Part shown: piece after piece, positions 24,314 through 35,170 of the stretch
Layout of the letters: the number at the start of each line of letters is the position of its first letter
How positions within the stretch are numbered: position 1 is the first letter of the stretch
Assembly (NCBI GenBank): GCA_013423325.1
Contig: BLJB01000035.1
Coordinates: 124,001-188,000 of the forward strand
Direction of reading: 5' to 3'
DNA from: Usnea hakonensis
Lineage: Eukaryota; Ascomycota; Lecanoromycetes; Lecanorales; Parmeliaceae
Length of the DNA stretch: 64,000 bases
Notes under the pieces: generated by a model
Database searches by the model: none
What the model was told of the DNA's origin: nothing
What the model saw: the letters and a program-made list of their open reading frames with translations, nothing else
Program-made: the position numbers and the translations under genes

Positions 24314-25678
24314 GGTTGCTTGGATTGGTATCCGGAGGCACGGGGACTGGGATTCTGAATTGAGATTGAGCACGAGAGGTGACTTTTTTATATCATAGCA
24401 TCCAGCGGTCTTACTGCGTATCTCCGTCTGTCCGAAATTATATCCGAGCAATTAGCTAAAGGTGATCTTTCTAGTAGTATATTCCTTAACCAGCCTCCTA
24501 TCTGACGTTGACATCCCTGAAGGTACTTTAGCTACTCTTACGAAGGCTTAGGAGATGCTCGTATCCAAGAAATCTCGTCATGTTCAAGGCAATTCTGGAT
24601 TGGCGGCATTTCTAAGGTTTACTATGTACGAAAATGTCTTTAGACTATTACCTTTTACGTGTAAAGGTAGAGTGTTTTAAGAAACAATCAAATCTATTTG
24701 GTCATCCAGGTGAAGTGGACGACTGAGCGACCAGTGGTTTCAGGGGCAAGCCTGGCGCGGCACAATATCTCGAGGTCGTTTTAGCGGCTGACTACTCCCC
24801 AAAGATGCGATTTACCATTCCCCACAATGATATCGGCATTTGGTCGTCGAAATCGCTGGCCAATTGGAAGATGTCCTTCGTCCCTGCACTCCAAGTAGTC
24901 TTCATCTATGTCAAAGTCGATGAAGTGGTGGGCGAGGGAATGCCCTTTCTCTGCGTTAGACCGTTGGACGTACCGGGGAAACAATGATCTTCCCCTGTAT
25001 CCAGCTTGTCACTGTGACGCGAAATGCTATGGACGGATATAAGATTGAGCTCACGGTACCAGCGTTGGTCTTTGCTTGCGTCTAGCGAACCTTTCTATTC
25101 CTGGGGCTTGAATTGCGTCCTTCGATCGACGCGGCGCGGAGTCCTTTCTTCGCGGAAACGGGGCACAACGAGCGAAGACTTTGCTTCGCGACGCCTAGGT
25201 TCCATGGAAAGTATATCTTATCTACCTCACCTGGACGCTGGGATCTGCCCAACGTGCTGTCGCTGTCCGAGAAAGCTGGCTCCTGCCAAGGAAAACTCGA
25301 CATACGTGGAAGGGTTCGACACTAAGGACCGCTGCAAATTTCTCACACGGTTCCGTTACCTGACTCCACTCGGGTCCCTTGGTCGATTCAAGGCGACGTT
25401 GGCCTAGGTTAGGCGGGCTCTTAGTTTGCCATGTTGGCCAACCACGCGGTCCGCGGAGAGACACCTAAAGCTGGCGCTGTTAAACGTACCATGCTGTTTC
25501 TAACAATCTTCCACTGCTTGGAGGGAGAATCTAGGGTTCCCTCGTAGTCGGGAATAGCCGTGTTCGACATGCTTCCATCACCATTAGTCACCGGTGGTCG
25601 CTCTGTAGAGAGGAAATTCCAATTGTTTATTGGAAGACCTCCTATCCCTCCAACGGACTTTAAATCGTAGCCTGGTAG
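24314..25678. other. Gene-poor interval, probably decayed DNA
   Basis: 1.4 kb with only scattered short frames, for example a reverse frame at 24781-24984 and a forward frame at 25024-25407. No domain is recognisable. It may be relict sequence continuous with the pseudogene to its right. Confidence 0.4.
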
Positions 25679-26326
25679 CTACATTATTCGATTGTTTCGA
25701 CGATCGCTCTTCGTAGTTCCCCGAAGCGGGCGCGTTCTGTCTGCACCATCGTCAGGCCTGGTATCAGCTGGTATCGAGGCGCTGCTTTCAAGCTTGATTC
25801 TGATATAGACTGTGATACCGCAACGCTCTAACGGGTCGTTCGGAGCGCGTTTCTCATGCAAGCTCACTTCCACCTAGATTGATTTCAGGTTTGGAAAGAC
25901 CAGGAATCGAATTTTTTCAAGACGGTCGAATACTATCTTAAGGAACTTGCATTACGCCGTCTTATCGAGCTCATGGAAAGCAATGACGCCATGTTGAAGT
26001 GCAATTTCGAAGGCCTGCACTGCAGCAGGGTCATCTAGGGCAACACTATCAGGGATGGTGAAGTCGCAGTATGCCAGAGGAAATAGAGGAACCCTCATCT
26101 AGACGTGCTCAAAGTGCTTCGTTGCCTATAGGCTTTACGAGTCAATACACATCGCGGCGAGAGGGTCTTCTGACGGAGGCTCGCTCAATCTCGCGGGATG
26201 TAAGGTCCATGAGTTGATCTTGCAGAAGACCTGCTTCCCCTCGTCACGGATCTGGTGGCAAGCCCTGAGAAGAGCTTCATAAATCTGCGACTGTGTCTCT
26301 TCGCCGGGGTGGGGCAGGAGGCGCAT
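25679..26326 (-). pseudogene. Decayed gene of the fungal 2EXR/F-box-like family with five in-frame stops
   Basis: A single reverse frame stays protein-like over 648 bp but is cut by stops at 26135-26137 (TAA), 26126-26128 (TAG), 26099-26101 (TAG), 25952-25954 (TAA) and 25874-25876 (TAG). Segments read IYEALLRACHQIRDEGKQVF, then PLAYCDFTIPDSVALDDPAA, then RLEKIRFLVFPNLKSI, then VSLHEKRAPNDPLE. This is the layout of the fungal family in which 'CRQIRDEA..VFY' is followed by a long C-terminal sheet region. Every stop could come from one C-to-T change in CAA or CAG, as repeat-induced point mutation or cytosine deamination would produce. No frameshift is needed. A live relative sits at 7.2-8.4 kb, but the two are not close copies. 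Confidence 0.7.
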
Positions 26327-26988
26327 TTGAAATTGATCTTGACAACTGAAATAGGAGATTTTAGCCTATCAGCTTAGGGTCTGTATCACGTAACAAAAGT
26401 TTGATGTGTCATGTGGTGACTGTTTTTCTGTATGGAGACAATCGGTTGGAATTATGAAGATTCCTTTAATCATTGAATAAAGTAAGTAATCTTACCAAAA
26501 CGGAAGGTGACGTGTAATTAATAAACTTGTACTAGTGTAATAAATAAAGCATCGTTGCCATGTGGAAGGATTGCTTTTAATAAGTTGATAAGCGACCGAT
26601 AACACAAACGCAACTTGCCACATTGATACTAGCTGTACCTCTCCGTACCTAGGTACCAATGGATTGCACCTACCATAATAGGAGCGAAACGACTAGTGTG
26701 GGGCGACGGCTACTGAGTAAGGTAACTTACTGCATGACCCCCCACCAGCAATCTCAATCTTGTTATTCCTGTAAGGTACAGAATCCCGTAGATGCAGATG
26801 CAAAGGCGAGATCAGCAAAGGCCTTATGATCACAATCAGCCAATCGGCGGTATCCGTCAGGTCAACTTTTGCCGGCATGAATAAAATTCGGAGCTCTCCC
26901 AAAATCCTGGGCAGAGAGCTCCTCTTACTCAATCCACCTCTGTGTTCAACATACTCAAGTAGACTTTCATTTTCAGCCATTTCTCAAG
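26327..26988. other. AT-rich upstream region of the nucleoside permease gene
   Basis: No gene was seen. Positions 26390-26620 are AT-rich. The last 150 bp should contain the promoter of the gene starting at 26989. Confidence 0.4.
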
Positions 26989-28441
26989 ATGCGTCCCATT
27001 CTCTGCGTCAGCCAGTTTCTGGCTGCATTCACAAGCCTGACCCTGGCAGCTGCAAAGCCGGTGTCTAACCTCGAAGCTCGGGGACACAAGCACATCAAAC
27101 CCAAGGTCTTCTTGATTGACATGTTTCCTCCTGAAGGCGCGGCTTGGTACGGTATCCCAGAGTTCAATCTCCTCGCGAGAAATATCACCGTGCCTGGCAT
27201 CTCACCACTCTTCCCTGATGTGCATTGCACCGAGAAAGGGGACGTGTGCCAAATCATTACTGGGGAGGCTGGTATGTGATCAGGCAGTCATCTCCAAGTG
27301 CAGACTGACTTTTTTGCAGAGATCAATGCCGCCAATAGCATGAATGCCCTCACTTTCTCTGGTCTTTTCGATTTCACCAAAACCTATTTTTTGATCGCAG
27401 GCATTGCTGGTGTCAGCCCCAAAGTAGCCACTTTAGGGTCAGTCACCTTTGCCAAATATGCCGTTTCCGTAGCATTGCAATACGAATTCGATGCTAGAGA
27501 AATTCCAGCCAACTTCACTACTGGGTAAGTAGACACTTGCCGTTGATCTTGGGCCAGACGACTGAGTTTGGCAGATATGTCCCGCAAGGCAGTACGGATC
27601 CGACAGAGTATCCTCAAAGTATCTACGGCACCGAGGTCTTCGAAGTTAATGATGATCTACGCCAACTTGCTATTGGCTTTGCCAAGACTGCGGTCTTGAA
27701 TGACTCAAGCGATGCAATGGCGTACCGAGCTAATTATGCGTCGACGAGTGCTTACAAAGCTGGCAGTCAAGGGCCCAGCGTAGTAGGTTGCGACGGTGCT
27801 ACATCAGACGTCTATTTTAGCGGTGCTCTGTTGAGCGAAGCTTTCGAGAACACCACAAAGCTGTTTACGAATGGAAGTGGCGTGTATTGTACAACGGCAC
27901 AAGAAGATACTGCTACACTCGAGGCTCTATTACGTGGGGCGATTGCCAATCTGACGGACTTCAGCCGTATCATTATTATGCGCACAGCTTCAGATTTCGA
28001 CCGTCCGTATGCTGGAGAGGTACGTCCAATTCGCTGTTCTTCCCCTATTAAATGGCCTTGCGAGCTGCAGGACCTGCTCAGATAGCAAAAATTTCCTGAT
28101 GCTTCCCGTACATGATTCATCGATCAGGTCTCCGCCTTCAAGAAGCAAAATTAATTCTGACAATAATATAGGCTGATACCTTCAATCTCTTTTACGCTGA
28201 TCAAGGTGGATTTGAGCCGGCAATAAACAATATCTATCTGGCAGGTATCAAAGTGGTCGAGGGGATCTTGAATGGGTGGAATAGTACCTTTGCGAAAGGG
28301 ATCCCTGCTACAAATTACATTGGGGATATCTTCGGTAGTCTGGGAGGGAAGCCTGATTTTGGTCCTGGGTCTATGTTCAATGACAACCCAGTCAAAAAAA
28401 GGAGCCCAAAAGGAAGGAACAGCGCAAGAGGATATGCATAG
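26989..28441 (+). CDS. Secreted purine nucleoside permease (NUP) family protein
   Basis: Exons are 26989-27271, 27320-27524, 27575-28019 and 28172-28441 (400 residues), joined in frame by GT-AG introns of 48-152 bp. A signal peptide is evident (LCVSQFLAAFTSLTLAAA). The mature protein carries KPKVFLIDMFPPEGAAWYG, FPDVHCTEKGDVCQIITGE, the GIAGVSPKVATLGSVTFA segment, GTEVFEVNDDLR, and SDFDRPYAGE at the exon 3 end. This is the NUP family, in which Candida NUP was linked to purine nucleoside transport. The fold resembles nucleoside phosphorylase and no membrane helices follow the signal peptide, so 'permease' may be a misnomer and an extracellular nucleoside-binding or phosphorylase-like role is possible. 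The C-terminus ends with a basic KKRSPKGR tail. Confidence 0.9.
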
Positions 28442-28957
28442 AAGCCGACTGATCCTTGCCGAAAAGCCAATATCATCCGTGAATAAAAGAAAGGAAAGGT
28501 GGCCTCGAGGATCGATTGCTTGCAGAAATGAGAAGTTCATAGGTTCAGAGATTTTCAATTTCAAACAATGACTCCATCACATTATGAGAGCCCCGAGCCA
28601 TCATATCTTGGCTTCTAGTTGGAACTCTTGTTTCTAACATAGGAGGAGAGAGCTAGAAGAATTTATTGATTGATTGATTGATTGATTCAGTCATACTGGA
28701 CACCCCAAGGGGCTTCCCAGGCCGAAGGCCCAGCCAGAGGGATCAGAGCGCCAAGATATTCCCGACCCCAGAGTGGATCTATGCACTATCTGAACTGGCA
28801 TGTAACCCAAGATTTAGAAGAACCTGTACACTACTACTTAAGTACTTTCTTGAATTACCGAGGGTACCAAGGTACTTAGGTGCTTTCCTTATCTTATCTT
28901 AGCTCAAGTGCAGATCTTCCGACTTTCCAAAGTGCGTCATCCATCAAGCATCGAATC
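28442..28957. other. Intergenic, LOC1 upstream region
   Basis: Contains a short TTGA repeat (28666-28688, TTGATTGATTGATTGATTGA). Close to the LOC1 start (28840-28905) it has GGTACC/AAGGTACTTAGG and CTTATCTTATCTTAG words. No gene was seen. Confidence 0.45.
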
Positions 28958-29712
28958 ATGGCGCCTACCAGAACAGTCAAGTCCAAGTCCTTTTCCAAGG
29001 GCTCACGCAAAGCTGGTGCCCCTGATGCAAACACAAAGAGGAAAGTCCTGAAGAAATCTAAGGCTCCACCACCAAGGCAGCAGAAGACCAAGTCACTTAC
29101 ATCGACCAAAAAGAAGACACGTGTGTATACGGAGAAAGAACTGGGAATACCAAAACTGAATATGATTACTCCGGTTGGTGTGGAGCTGCCGAAAGGAAAA
29201 AAGAAGGGCAAAGTGTTTGTGGATGATCAGGAGAGTATGTTGACAATACTCGCGATTGTAAATGCAGACAAAGAGGTTCGTATAAGCTGGAGAGCTCTTC
29301 CTGTCTGTGGCCAAAGCCTCATTCCCAAGGAATTTGCGGTAGCAGAAATGTTCCCTCGTTCTGAAGATTTGTTTCATGACTTTGATTCTTGGCTTGAAGA
29401 AGCAACGTTGACTCCCAGTTCAATGTAGGGCCAGATCGAGAGCAAAATGATGAAGTCTCGCCACTTGGAAGAAATTCGAGAAGCAAGGCGCAAGGAGGCG
29501 GAGGCGAGACAAGAGCAGAGGAAATCAGAATTGGTACGATCTTCGTCGCGGAATCAAACATGAATCCGGGATTGACTATGCTGTAGGAGGAGGCCAAGGA
29601 CTCGATGCGCAAGAAGAGGAAAAGAAAGTCACACGCTGGCATCGACCCGGACACTTTAAAGAGCAGCTCGAAAGGCGCGGAAGCCAGTCGAAAAAGGGTT
29701 TCGTTTGCTTGA
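28958..29712 (+). CDS. LOC1: 60S ribosomal subunit assembly/export and mRNA localisation protein Loc1
   Basis: Exons are 28958-29275, 29429-29533 and 29587-29712 (182 residues). Introns are 153 bp (donor GTTCGT) and 53 bp (donor GTACGA). It is a small, very basic nuclear protein. A Lys/Ser-rich N-terminus is followed by the family core VYTEKELGIPKLNMITPVGV, GKKKGKVFVDDQESM and LAIVNADKE|GQIESKMM. A Lys/Arg/Glu helix with SMRKKRKRKS and the end KRVSFA complete it. Loc1 binds pre-ribosomes in the nucleolus and also ASH1-type mRNAs in yeast. The first intron can be read through in frame to a stop, so unspliced message would give a truncated protein. The gene converges on the ester synthase gene, with stops only 28 bp apart. 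Confidence 0.92.
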
Positions 29713-29740
29713 TTGTCACCTTTTGCGATCTCACATTACT

Positions 29741-31311
29741 TCATGGCTCTACATCTATTTGCAGCTTGCGATGCATTGGGTTGAACGAAGCAAGAGCTCT
29801 GCTACCCGGACCAGTGCTATCTCCGACATTCTCTCGAAGCTTCTTCCTAAGCTTGTCGAGATCGACATTTTCGAAAAATTGTATGAGAAACTGGCTCGCC
29901 TGGCATTGACATCAGCGATATCCCCCTGCTCATCCAATGGGTCAGCTCACAGGCTTAGAGAACCATCTCCCACCACCAAGTTCAAACCAGCTAAGGTGCC
30001 CGCCGAGCGAGGTGGTGCATAACAGTACGAACGGATTCTGCTGGAACTCTTGAAAAGGGATCGCTTCTTTTACGGCTATCTGTGGCTTATTAGCATGCTG
30101 TATTTGGAAGTCTTTGTGGCGCAAGTCATGCCGGGTCATCCTCTGCGTTCAACGCGAAAAGAGGTATTCGAACGGCCATCAGCGAGTCACAGGAGGATGC
30201 ATCACGATAGTATGCGCCTTCGGTAGGGTAGCCCCAAGTGGGGCATTGAAGCTCTCTGTTACAAATTTAGTCTTGGATTACTCGTCCTCGTGGATGTCCG
30301 TACCTGTCAAACTCGTATAGATAATTTATGTTCTGGACCCTCTTGATGTCAACACGAGGGTTCTGTGATATCTCATCGACATGACTGTTGTATTATCAGC
30401 CAGGGAGGTCCCGATGAATAGGACCGATAGGTCTGACTCTTCAAACAGCCTTTTCATGCTAGTTCCCATTGTCTTCGAATAGACTTCGGAGCCCAGCCAA
30501 GTTCGTTGGAGCGCGATATTCGAAGCTTCTAGATTCCATGGGTTCGAACATACTACGGCAGCGGAGAGCATACAATTTTCTCCTTCCTCGCCCAGGTACT
30601 ACGAAATACAATATCTATCAGAACCAATACCATCGTATGGATCCTACCTACCAAACGTACATTGACCAAGATATTTGCACCCAAAGAATACCCGATCCCG
30701 AACAATGGTCTGTTTGGAAAAGTTTTCCTCAACCACTTAACCACTTGCCGTAAATCCCATGTGGCCCTAGCGTTATAGAGCACTCCACTAGTAATCTTAC
30801 TCTTCGCGCAGCCCCTTGAATTTACCACGCAAGCTTCCCAACCTGCCTCAACAATAGGTTTCAGCACATACCTCAAGTATATCTCATGAGAACCGCCGCT
30901 CAGGCCATGTAAAGTAACAAGCATCGGCTTCGTATCCATTGATCCAATTCCATCAGACTCCTCGTCACTGTAGTATGTGGTTCGAGGCGGTAGGCTCTCA
31001 TCGGTATCCTCGTAAGGGTTCACAGCGAAATCGACTGCAAAGGTGCCTGCGAATTGGGGCGCTTCGGCGGAGAAAATGCGCCGCTTGTAGTATATAGGGA
31101 TATCCTGGCTTTTCACTGCCGTCCAGAAGGTCTGAAGGTGGCCGTTGAAGAGCAGAGGATTAAGACGACAGATTGGTGTCACTTGTTTGCAGAGATTCAG
31201 AATATTCACGAATTGCTCGTCTGTATTCGTGCTCTTAGTGGGGAGGGAGAGTGGGCAGGTGTGGTGGTAGAAGGAGGTCTTCGCATAGCCCAAAAGGCGC
31301 CAGAAGTCCAT
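29741..31311 (-). CDS. Alpha/beta hydrolase of the EEB1/EHT1 (medium-chain fatty acid ethyl ester synthase/esterase) family
   Basis: Six exons run complement(30661-31311, 30438-30598, 30304-30384, 30132-30255, 29951-30079, 29741-29899) and give 434 residues in one frame. The enzyme family transfers or hydrolyses medium-chain acyl groups on alcohols. Landmarks: NPLLFNGHLQTFWTA, LVTLHGLSGGSHEIYLRY (oxyanion region), nucleophile elbow FGIGYSLGAN (Ser209), HVDEISQNPRV, CPTWGYPTEGAYYRDAS, catalytic acid region LNAEDDP, and GGHLSWF with the catalytic His. The intron 30080-30131 is GC-AG (CCG|GCATGA...GCTAAT...CCACAG); without it the frame meets a stop at once. The last intron (GTGAGC...TGCCAG) leads to a 52-codon exon ending near FNPMHRKL. 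Individual short frames miss most of these exons. Confidence 0.9.
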
Positions 31312-31621
31312 TGGTGCTGAGTCTTTTGAAAATCGTCTGTGTCTGCGTTGTTTGCAAATCGATTCGGCTCAATCAATTGACTTGCTCCGAAGTACTTTGC
31401 AGCATCCAGACCACGGCCATTGCGAAGCCTCGGCAGACCAAACGCGATTAGCGCGGTCAGCCGCAAAGAAAGCACTAGACGTCACGTTAAGTACCTTGAC
31501 ATTGGGGAAGTACTGCTGTCATACGGTGGGAATGAGCACGCAGGCGCGTTGGGATGTCTAGGACACGGTGGAAGTATGTGGGCATCCGCCGTCACTTCAA
31601 CAAAAAATTCTAGCGGGAACC
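31312..31621. promoter_or_regulatory. Divergent promoter ester synthase/SCC4
   Basis: A 310-bp shared upstream region. A possible 40-bp leader intron (31574-31613, GTATGT...TTCTAG) ends 8 bp before the SCC4 ATG. This supports the start at 31622 over the open frame from 31568. Confidence 0.4.
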
Positions 31622-33943
31622 ATGGCATATCCACCCCCAGATCGATACAACAGACAAGCAGCTACCCAACAATTTCCCTCTAATGCACAGAATGGCGTCC
31701 AATATCGCCTTCAAGAATCTCCTAGGCCTCCAGGAAATAGGTATGGTGCTCACAATGCGAACGCATATCTGGCGAATACCACGGCCCCGCACTCTGGCGG
31801 CGCCCTTCAGCACAGGCACCTGATCCCTCAACCGCAGTCGCAGCAGCGAGCCTACGCCGTAGCGATCCCAGCACCCTCAGCCCCATCCCCTTCACTTGTA
31901 GCCCATGGAAGCAATGGGTATCCAGGTACTCATGATATGCCGCCAGCCCAATACCAGACTCCTCTCGATTATCAGCTGCTTCTACTCTCTCTAGCTGAGG
32001 AATACTTCAAGGCAGCCCATGAATATGGCTCGTCGGCGGACATTGTTAGCCGGGAAAATGAAATGCAATTCTACTATAAGATGATGGCGACTGGCTTGGG
32101 ATGCCTCGAGGCTGTCCTCAAGCATTTCAAGATGCAGCCTGATAGAGAAGCCTTAGTGAGACTACGGTATTCCACTATCCTCTTTGAGGAGACGGAGAAT
32201 GCCTTGGAGGCCGAGGAAGCTCTCAACAAAGGAATTGTACTCTGCGACCGCCATCGTTTCTTCGATCTCAAATACAACATGCAGCATCTGCTTGCTCGTA
32301 TGCTGTACTCGAAGACCCCTCGGGCTGCGTTTAAATTCCTCGACGGAATATTGAAGGATGCCGAGGCTTATCAGCATATTGCATGGGTCTACGCCTTCCG
32401 ATTTCTCAAGGTCTCGATGCATCTAGAGATTTCGACTCATCCCGATCTGGTTGCAGCCCTGAATCTTTTCAAAAGTATCATATCAATGTCTAGTCTTTAT
32501 GGAGACAAAGCCATACTCGCTATCGGTACCACTCTTGAAGCTTTGACCTGCTTAAAGATGTCTAGTAGTGCTGATTATATCGAGGAAGCGCAGCGAGCGC
32601 TGGCTGTCGTGAGAAGTCTGCAGTTGGATCCTGCGATCGGCGAGCTACACCAGTTGACAGTCTTAGTGTCTTTTGTGGATCTGTGCTGCCAATTGCAACA
32701 ATTCGAACCTCATCAAGCTGTATTAAAAATGCAAATCATGCAAAGCGCTATAAATACCGTGAAGTCAAGTCAAACGTGGACTGATGACGGCTCTTTTGCT
32801 ATCCCCATACCAACTGCGAGAATGCCGTCTTGTAAAAGTCAGTCTGGTGTTATTCGACGGATAAATGGTGATTCAATCGTTATAATGTTCAACTGGATGC
32901 CAAAAGAAGATATTTACAACGTTGGGTACCTCCTTGGTGGTGTCTCCATGGCCAATCGGAATACGATTGATGGTCAAAAGTCGGAGCGCATGCTTGAGGA
33001 AGGTATCAAAAGATTAGAATGTGAGTTGGCTATGATACATCAAGATTTCAGACCTAACGACTGTCAAGGGGCGCAACGAGACGATAGCAACATACCCAAG
33101 TCTATCATGCTCGCATCCGCACAACGAACCTGGCGAGAGCACATGATCTGCTACATGCGACTTTATCTCGCATTCATGTTGTGTGCCCGGACCTCGTGGT
33201 CGGCCGCCAAAGAACAGCAGGCTAAGATTGAGGCCAGTGTCAGATCTATGATCCGTACGCCGGAGCCTCTACTTCTGCTTACAATTTATCTCGAGGCCGT
33301 CATCTGCCAGGGAATCGGCAATCTTACAGAAGCTCTCGCGTTGTACCAAAGCTCCGTCCTATCTCTTCCAGTAAATCCTGAGCAACGTTCACGCTCCCAA
33401 TTATCCCTCGATATCTCCATTCTCTCCACTCTCAATACGATATTAATCATCCGCTCGCCTTCTCATCCTCAAAATCATCTTGTCCCTTCGCTTGTATCAG
33501 CGCTCGAGCCCCTGTGCTTACAAAACCAAAACCACCAGATTTGCTCCGCCTATCATCTCGTCGCCGCCACTACCTCCTCTGATACTATTCTCCTTACAAA
33601 GCAATCCCTCCAATCCGCCCTGCAAGCCTCTAAGCAAACTGAAAACAAACATCTCATGTGTATGGTCCTCAACCTCATGTCCTGGATCTTCTTTCGTGGC
33701 GTTGTGGGTGAGCAGGCGGAGAGGAGTGCCCTAGCCAGCCAGAACTTAGCTCAGCAGTGTCTAAATGGGTTGTGGATGAGTGTTAGTGCCGGACTGTTGG
33801 GGGATACACTTGAAGTGGCAGGGAGGACAGACGAGGCGGAAAGGGCAAGGCAGAGTGGCTTAAAGACGTCGGGTAGTCTGCCACAGGCGTTACAGGAATT
33901 GATAGGGGGGGGTATAGACAAGCACATGAAGGAAGAAGTATAG
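31622..33943 (+). CDS. SCC4: Cohesin loading complex subunit Scc4/Mau2
   Basis: One exon, 773 residues, starting at ATG 31622 (ACCATGGC). Scc4/Mau2 partners with Scc2/NIPBL to load cohesin onto chromosomes. The first 130 residues are Gln/Pro/Ser-rich and disordered. From DYQLLLLSLAEEYFKAAHEY onward the protein is helical TPR-like: YYKMMATGLGCLEAVLKHF, RLRYSTILFEETENALEAEE, then DLKYNMQHLLARMLY and AFKFLDGILKDAE. This order is the N-terminal hallmark of the cohesin loading factor family. The C-terminal part has further helical repeats (LLTIYLEAVICQGIGNLTEA). Length and lack of introns suit the fungal family. CenH3 and CENP-I lie 0.6 and 7 kb downstream. Confidence 0.92.
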   Translation: MAYPPPDRYNRQAATQQFPSNAQNGVQYRLQESPRPPGNRYGAHNANAYLANTTAPHSGGALQHRHLIPQPQSQQRAYAVAIPAPSAPSPSLVAHGSNGYPGTHDMPPAQYQTPLDYQLLLLSLAEEYFKAAHEYGSSADIVSRENEMQFYYKMMATGLGCLEAVLKHFKMQPDREALVRLRYSTILFEETENALEAEEALNKGIVLCDRHRFFDLKYNMQHLLARMLYSKTPRAAFKFLDGILKDAEAYQHIAWVYAFRFLKVSMHLEISTHPDLVAALNLFKSIISMSSLYGDKAILAIGTTLEALTCLKMSSSADYIEEAQRALAVVRSLQLDPAIGELHQLTVLVSFVDLCCQLQQFEPHQAVLKMQIMQSAINTVKSSQTWTDDGSFAIPIPTARMPSCKSQSGVIRRINGDSIVIMFNWMPKEDIYNVGYLLGGVSMANRNTIDGQKSERMLEEGIKRLECELAMIHQDFRPNDCQGAQRDDSNIPKSIMLASAQRTWREHMICYMRLYLAFMLCARTSWSAAKEQQAKIEASVRSMIRTPEPLLLLTIYLEAVICQGIGNLTEALALYQSSVLSLPVNPEQRSRSQLSLDISILSTLNTILIIRSPSHPQNHLVPSLVSALEPLCLQNQNHQICSAYHLVAATTSSDTILLTKQSLQSALQASKQTENKHLMCMVLNLMSWIFFRGVVGEQAERSALASQNLAQQCLNGLWMSVSAGLLGDTLEVAGRTDEAERARQSGLKTSGSLPQALQELIGGGIDKHMKEEV

Positions 33944-34525
33944 AATTACGAAATCGCTATGAAAGTGCGTGGGTGAAGACTGAATTTCTTATGGTAAGCG
34001 AAGACCTTGTTCTGATTAGAAGAGCGAGCATTTGGGTGGCTATGTATACTGGGTGGCTTTCGCTGGGCAAAATTCTCGATCCAGCTCGTGGGAGATACTG
34101 TGGAAAAACATGGGTGGCTGGCTCCGCGACATTTGTGGTTATAGAGGCCTTTCTTTCCGATTCTGTTGGCTACACATGCACGGAATCCAGAATCCAATAG
34201 CTCCGGGGTGAGTCAGCTCTCGAGCTACTGCATTAAATTTCTCTTTGAACCTGATAAGCACTAGTAATTGCCTGGTATACATGATTCTTGCAAGCTTCAA
34301 TCAAATGCAAACCACAGTTGCTCGGCAGCGGAAAACGGCTGCACATCCTCCAGCGATAGAAGATAGCAATCATGTTCTACCCGAAAAGAGAACAGGGTTC
34401 AACGCCTTTTCGTTTGCCTCCTCTCCACGTACAAACAAAACCGGGGAAAACAAGCCGCCACTCGTTCCTCAAAGTTTCCTTCCCATTGAGACCTCATATT
34501 TAGTTATCGACTCTTCCGTACTTGA
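33944..34525. other. Convergent intergenic region SCC4/CenH3
   Basis: No gene is supported. A 120-codon forward frame (34245-34607) overlaps the CenH3 C-terminal exon on the other strand and is a shadow. Confidence 0.5.
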
Positions 34526-35170
34526 CTATCCTAGACCTCCCCACGCTCCCCTAATCCGTCTTGCTAGCTGGACATCCTTCTGCATTATCGTGACGCGTTT
34601 GGCGTGAATAGCGCACAGGTTGGTGTCTTCGAATAGGTGTACCATGAATGCTTCAGCGGCTTCTTGGAGCGCTTGTATGGCTTGACTTTGCCAGCGCAGG
34701 GAGTGGCCGTCGACGGGGAGGAGGGATAGACCGATCTCGCGAACCTAGTTCTGCGTCAATGGGGATGTCTACCGGCAACGTTCGCTGAAACATACGAGGC
34801 GGGAGAATGGGAGTTTCAGAAGCAGTAGGTCGGTTGTGCGCTGGTAGCGACGGATTTCTCGGAGGGCAACGGTGCCAGGTTTGTAGCGGTGAGGCTTACG
34901 GCTGGCATCTTCATCTGGATTAAAGGAACACGTCAGTGGCATTGTTCCGGAAAAAGCGCTTGGCTGCAGAAGGATGGCTGATTGCCTTATATTTCTGGGT
35001 GGGAGACACTAACCTTGCGCGGCTCCACTCTTTTGCCTGGGGGTCTTAGGAGTTCCTATGGTCTTTCGCGACGTTTTTCCGCCCGTCGAGGGGCGTCCTC
35101 CCTTCTTGCTGAGGCCGAGAGGAACAGCGTTGGTGGTACGTTTGGCAGTTTGCTGCTTTTGACCTGCCAT
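34526..35170 (-). CDS. Centromeric histone H3 variant (CenH3/CENP-A)
   Basis: Exons run complement(35014-35170, 34796-34914, 34526-34744), giving 164 residues. Introns are 99 bp (GTTAGT...ATCCAG) and 51 bp (GTATGT...CCTAG). The protein replaces H3 in centromeric nucleosomes and marks the kinetochore site. The basic 55-residue tail does not match the H3 tail (MAGQKQQTAKRTT, then PSTGGKTSRKTIGTPKTP). The histone fold starts HRYKPGTVALREIRRYQRTT and continues LLLKLPFSRLVREI. Loop 1 is longer than in H3 (LLPVDGHSLRWQS, with Trp110 where H3 has Phe). ALQEAAEAFMVHLFEDTNLC and AKRVTIMQKDVQLARRIRG follow. The long loop 1, Trp and diverged tail separate it from canonical H3. The exons are too short to appear as a long single ORF. 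Confidence 0.95.

Noticed and set aside
34245..34607. 120-codon forward ORF
   Set aside because: It overlaps the conserved C-terminal exon of CenH3 on the opposite strand and shows no domain.
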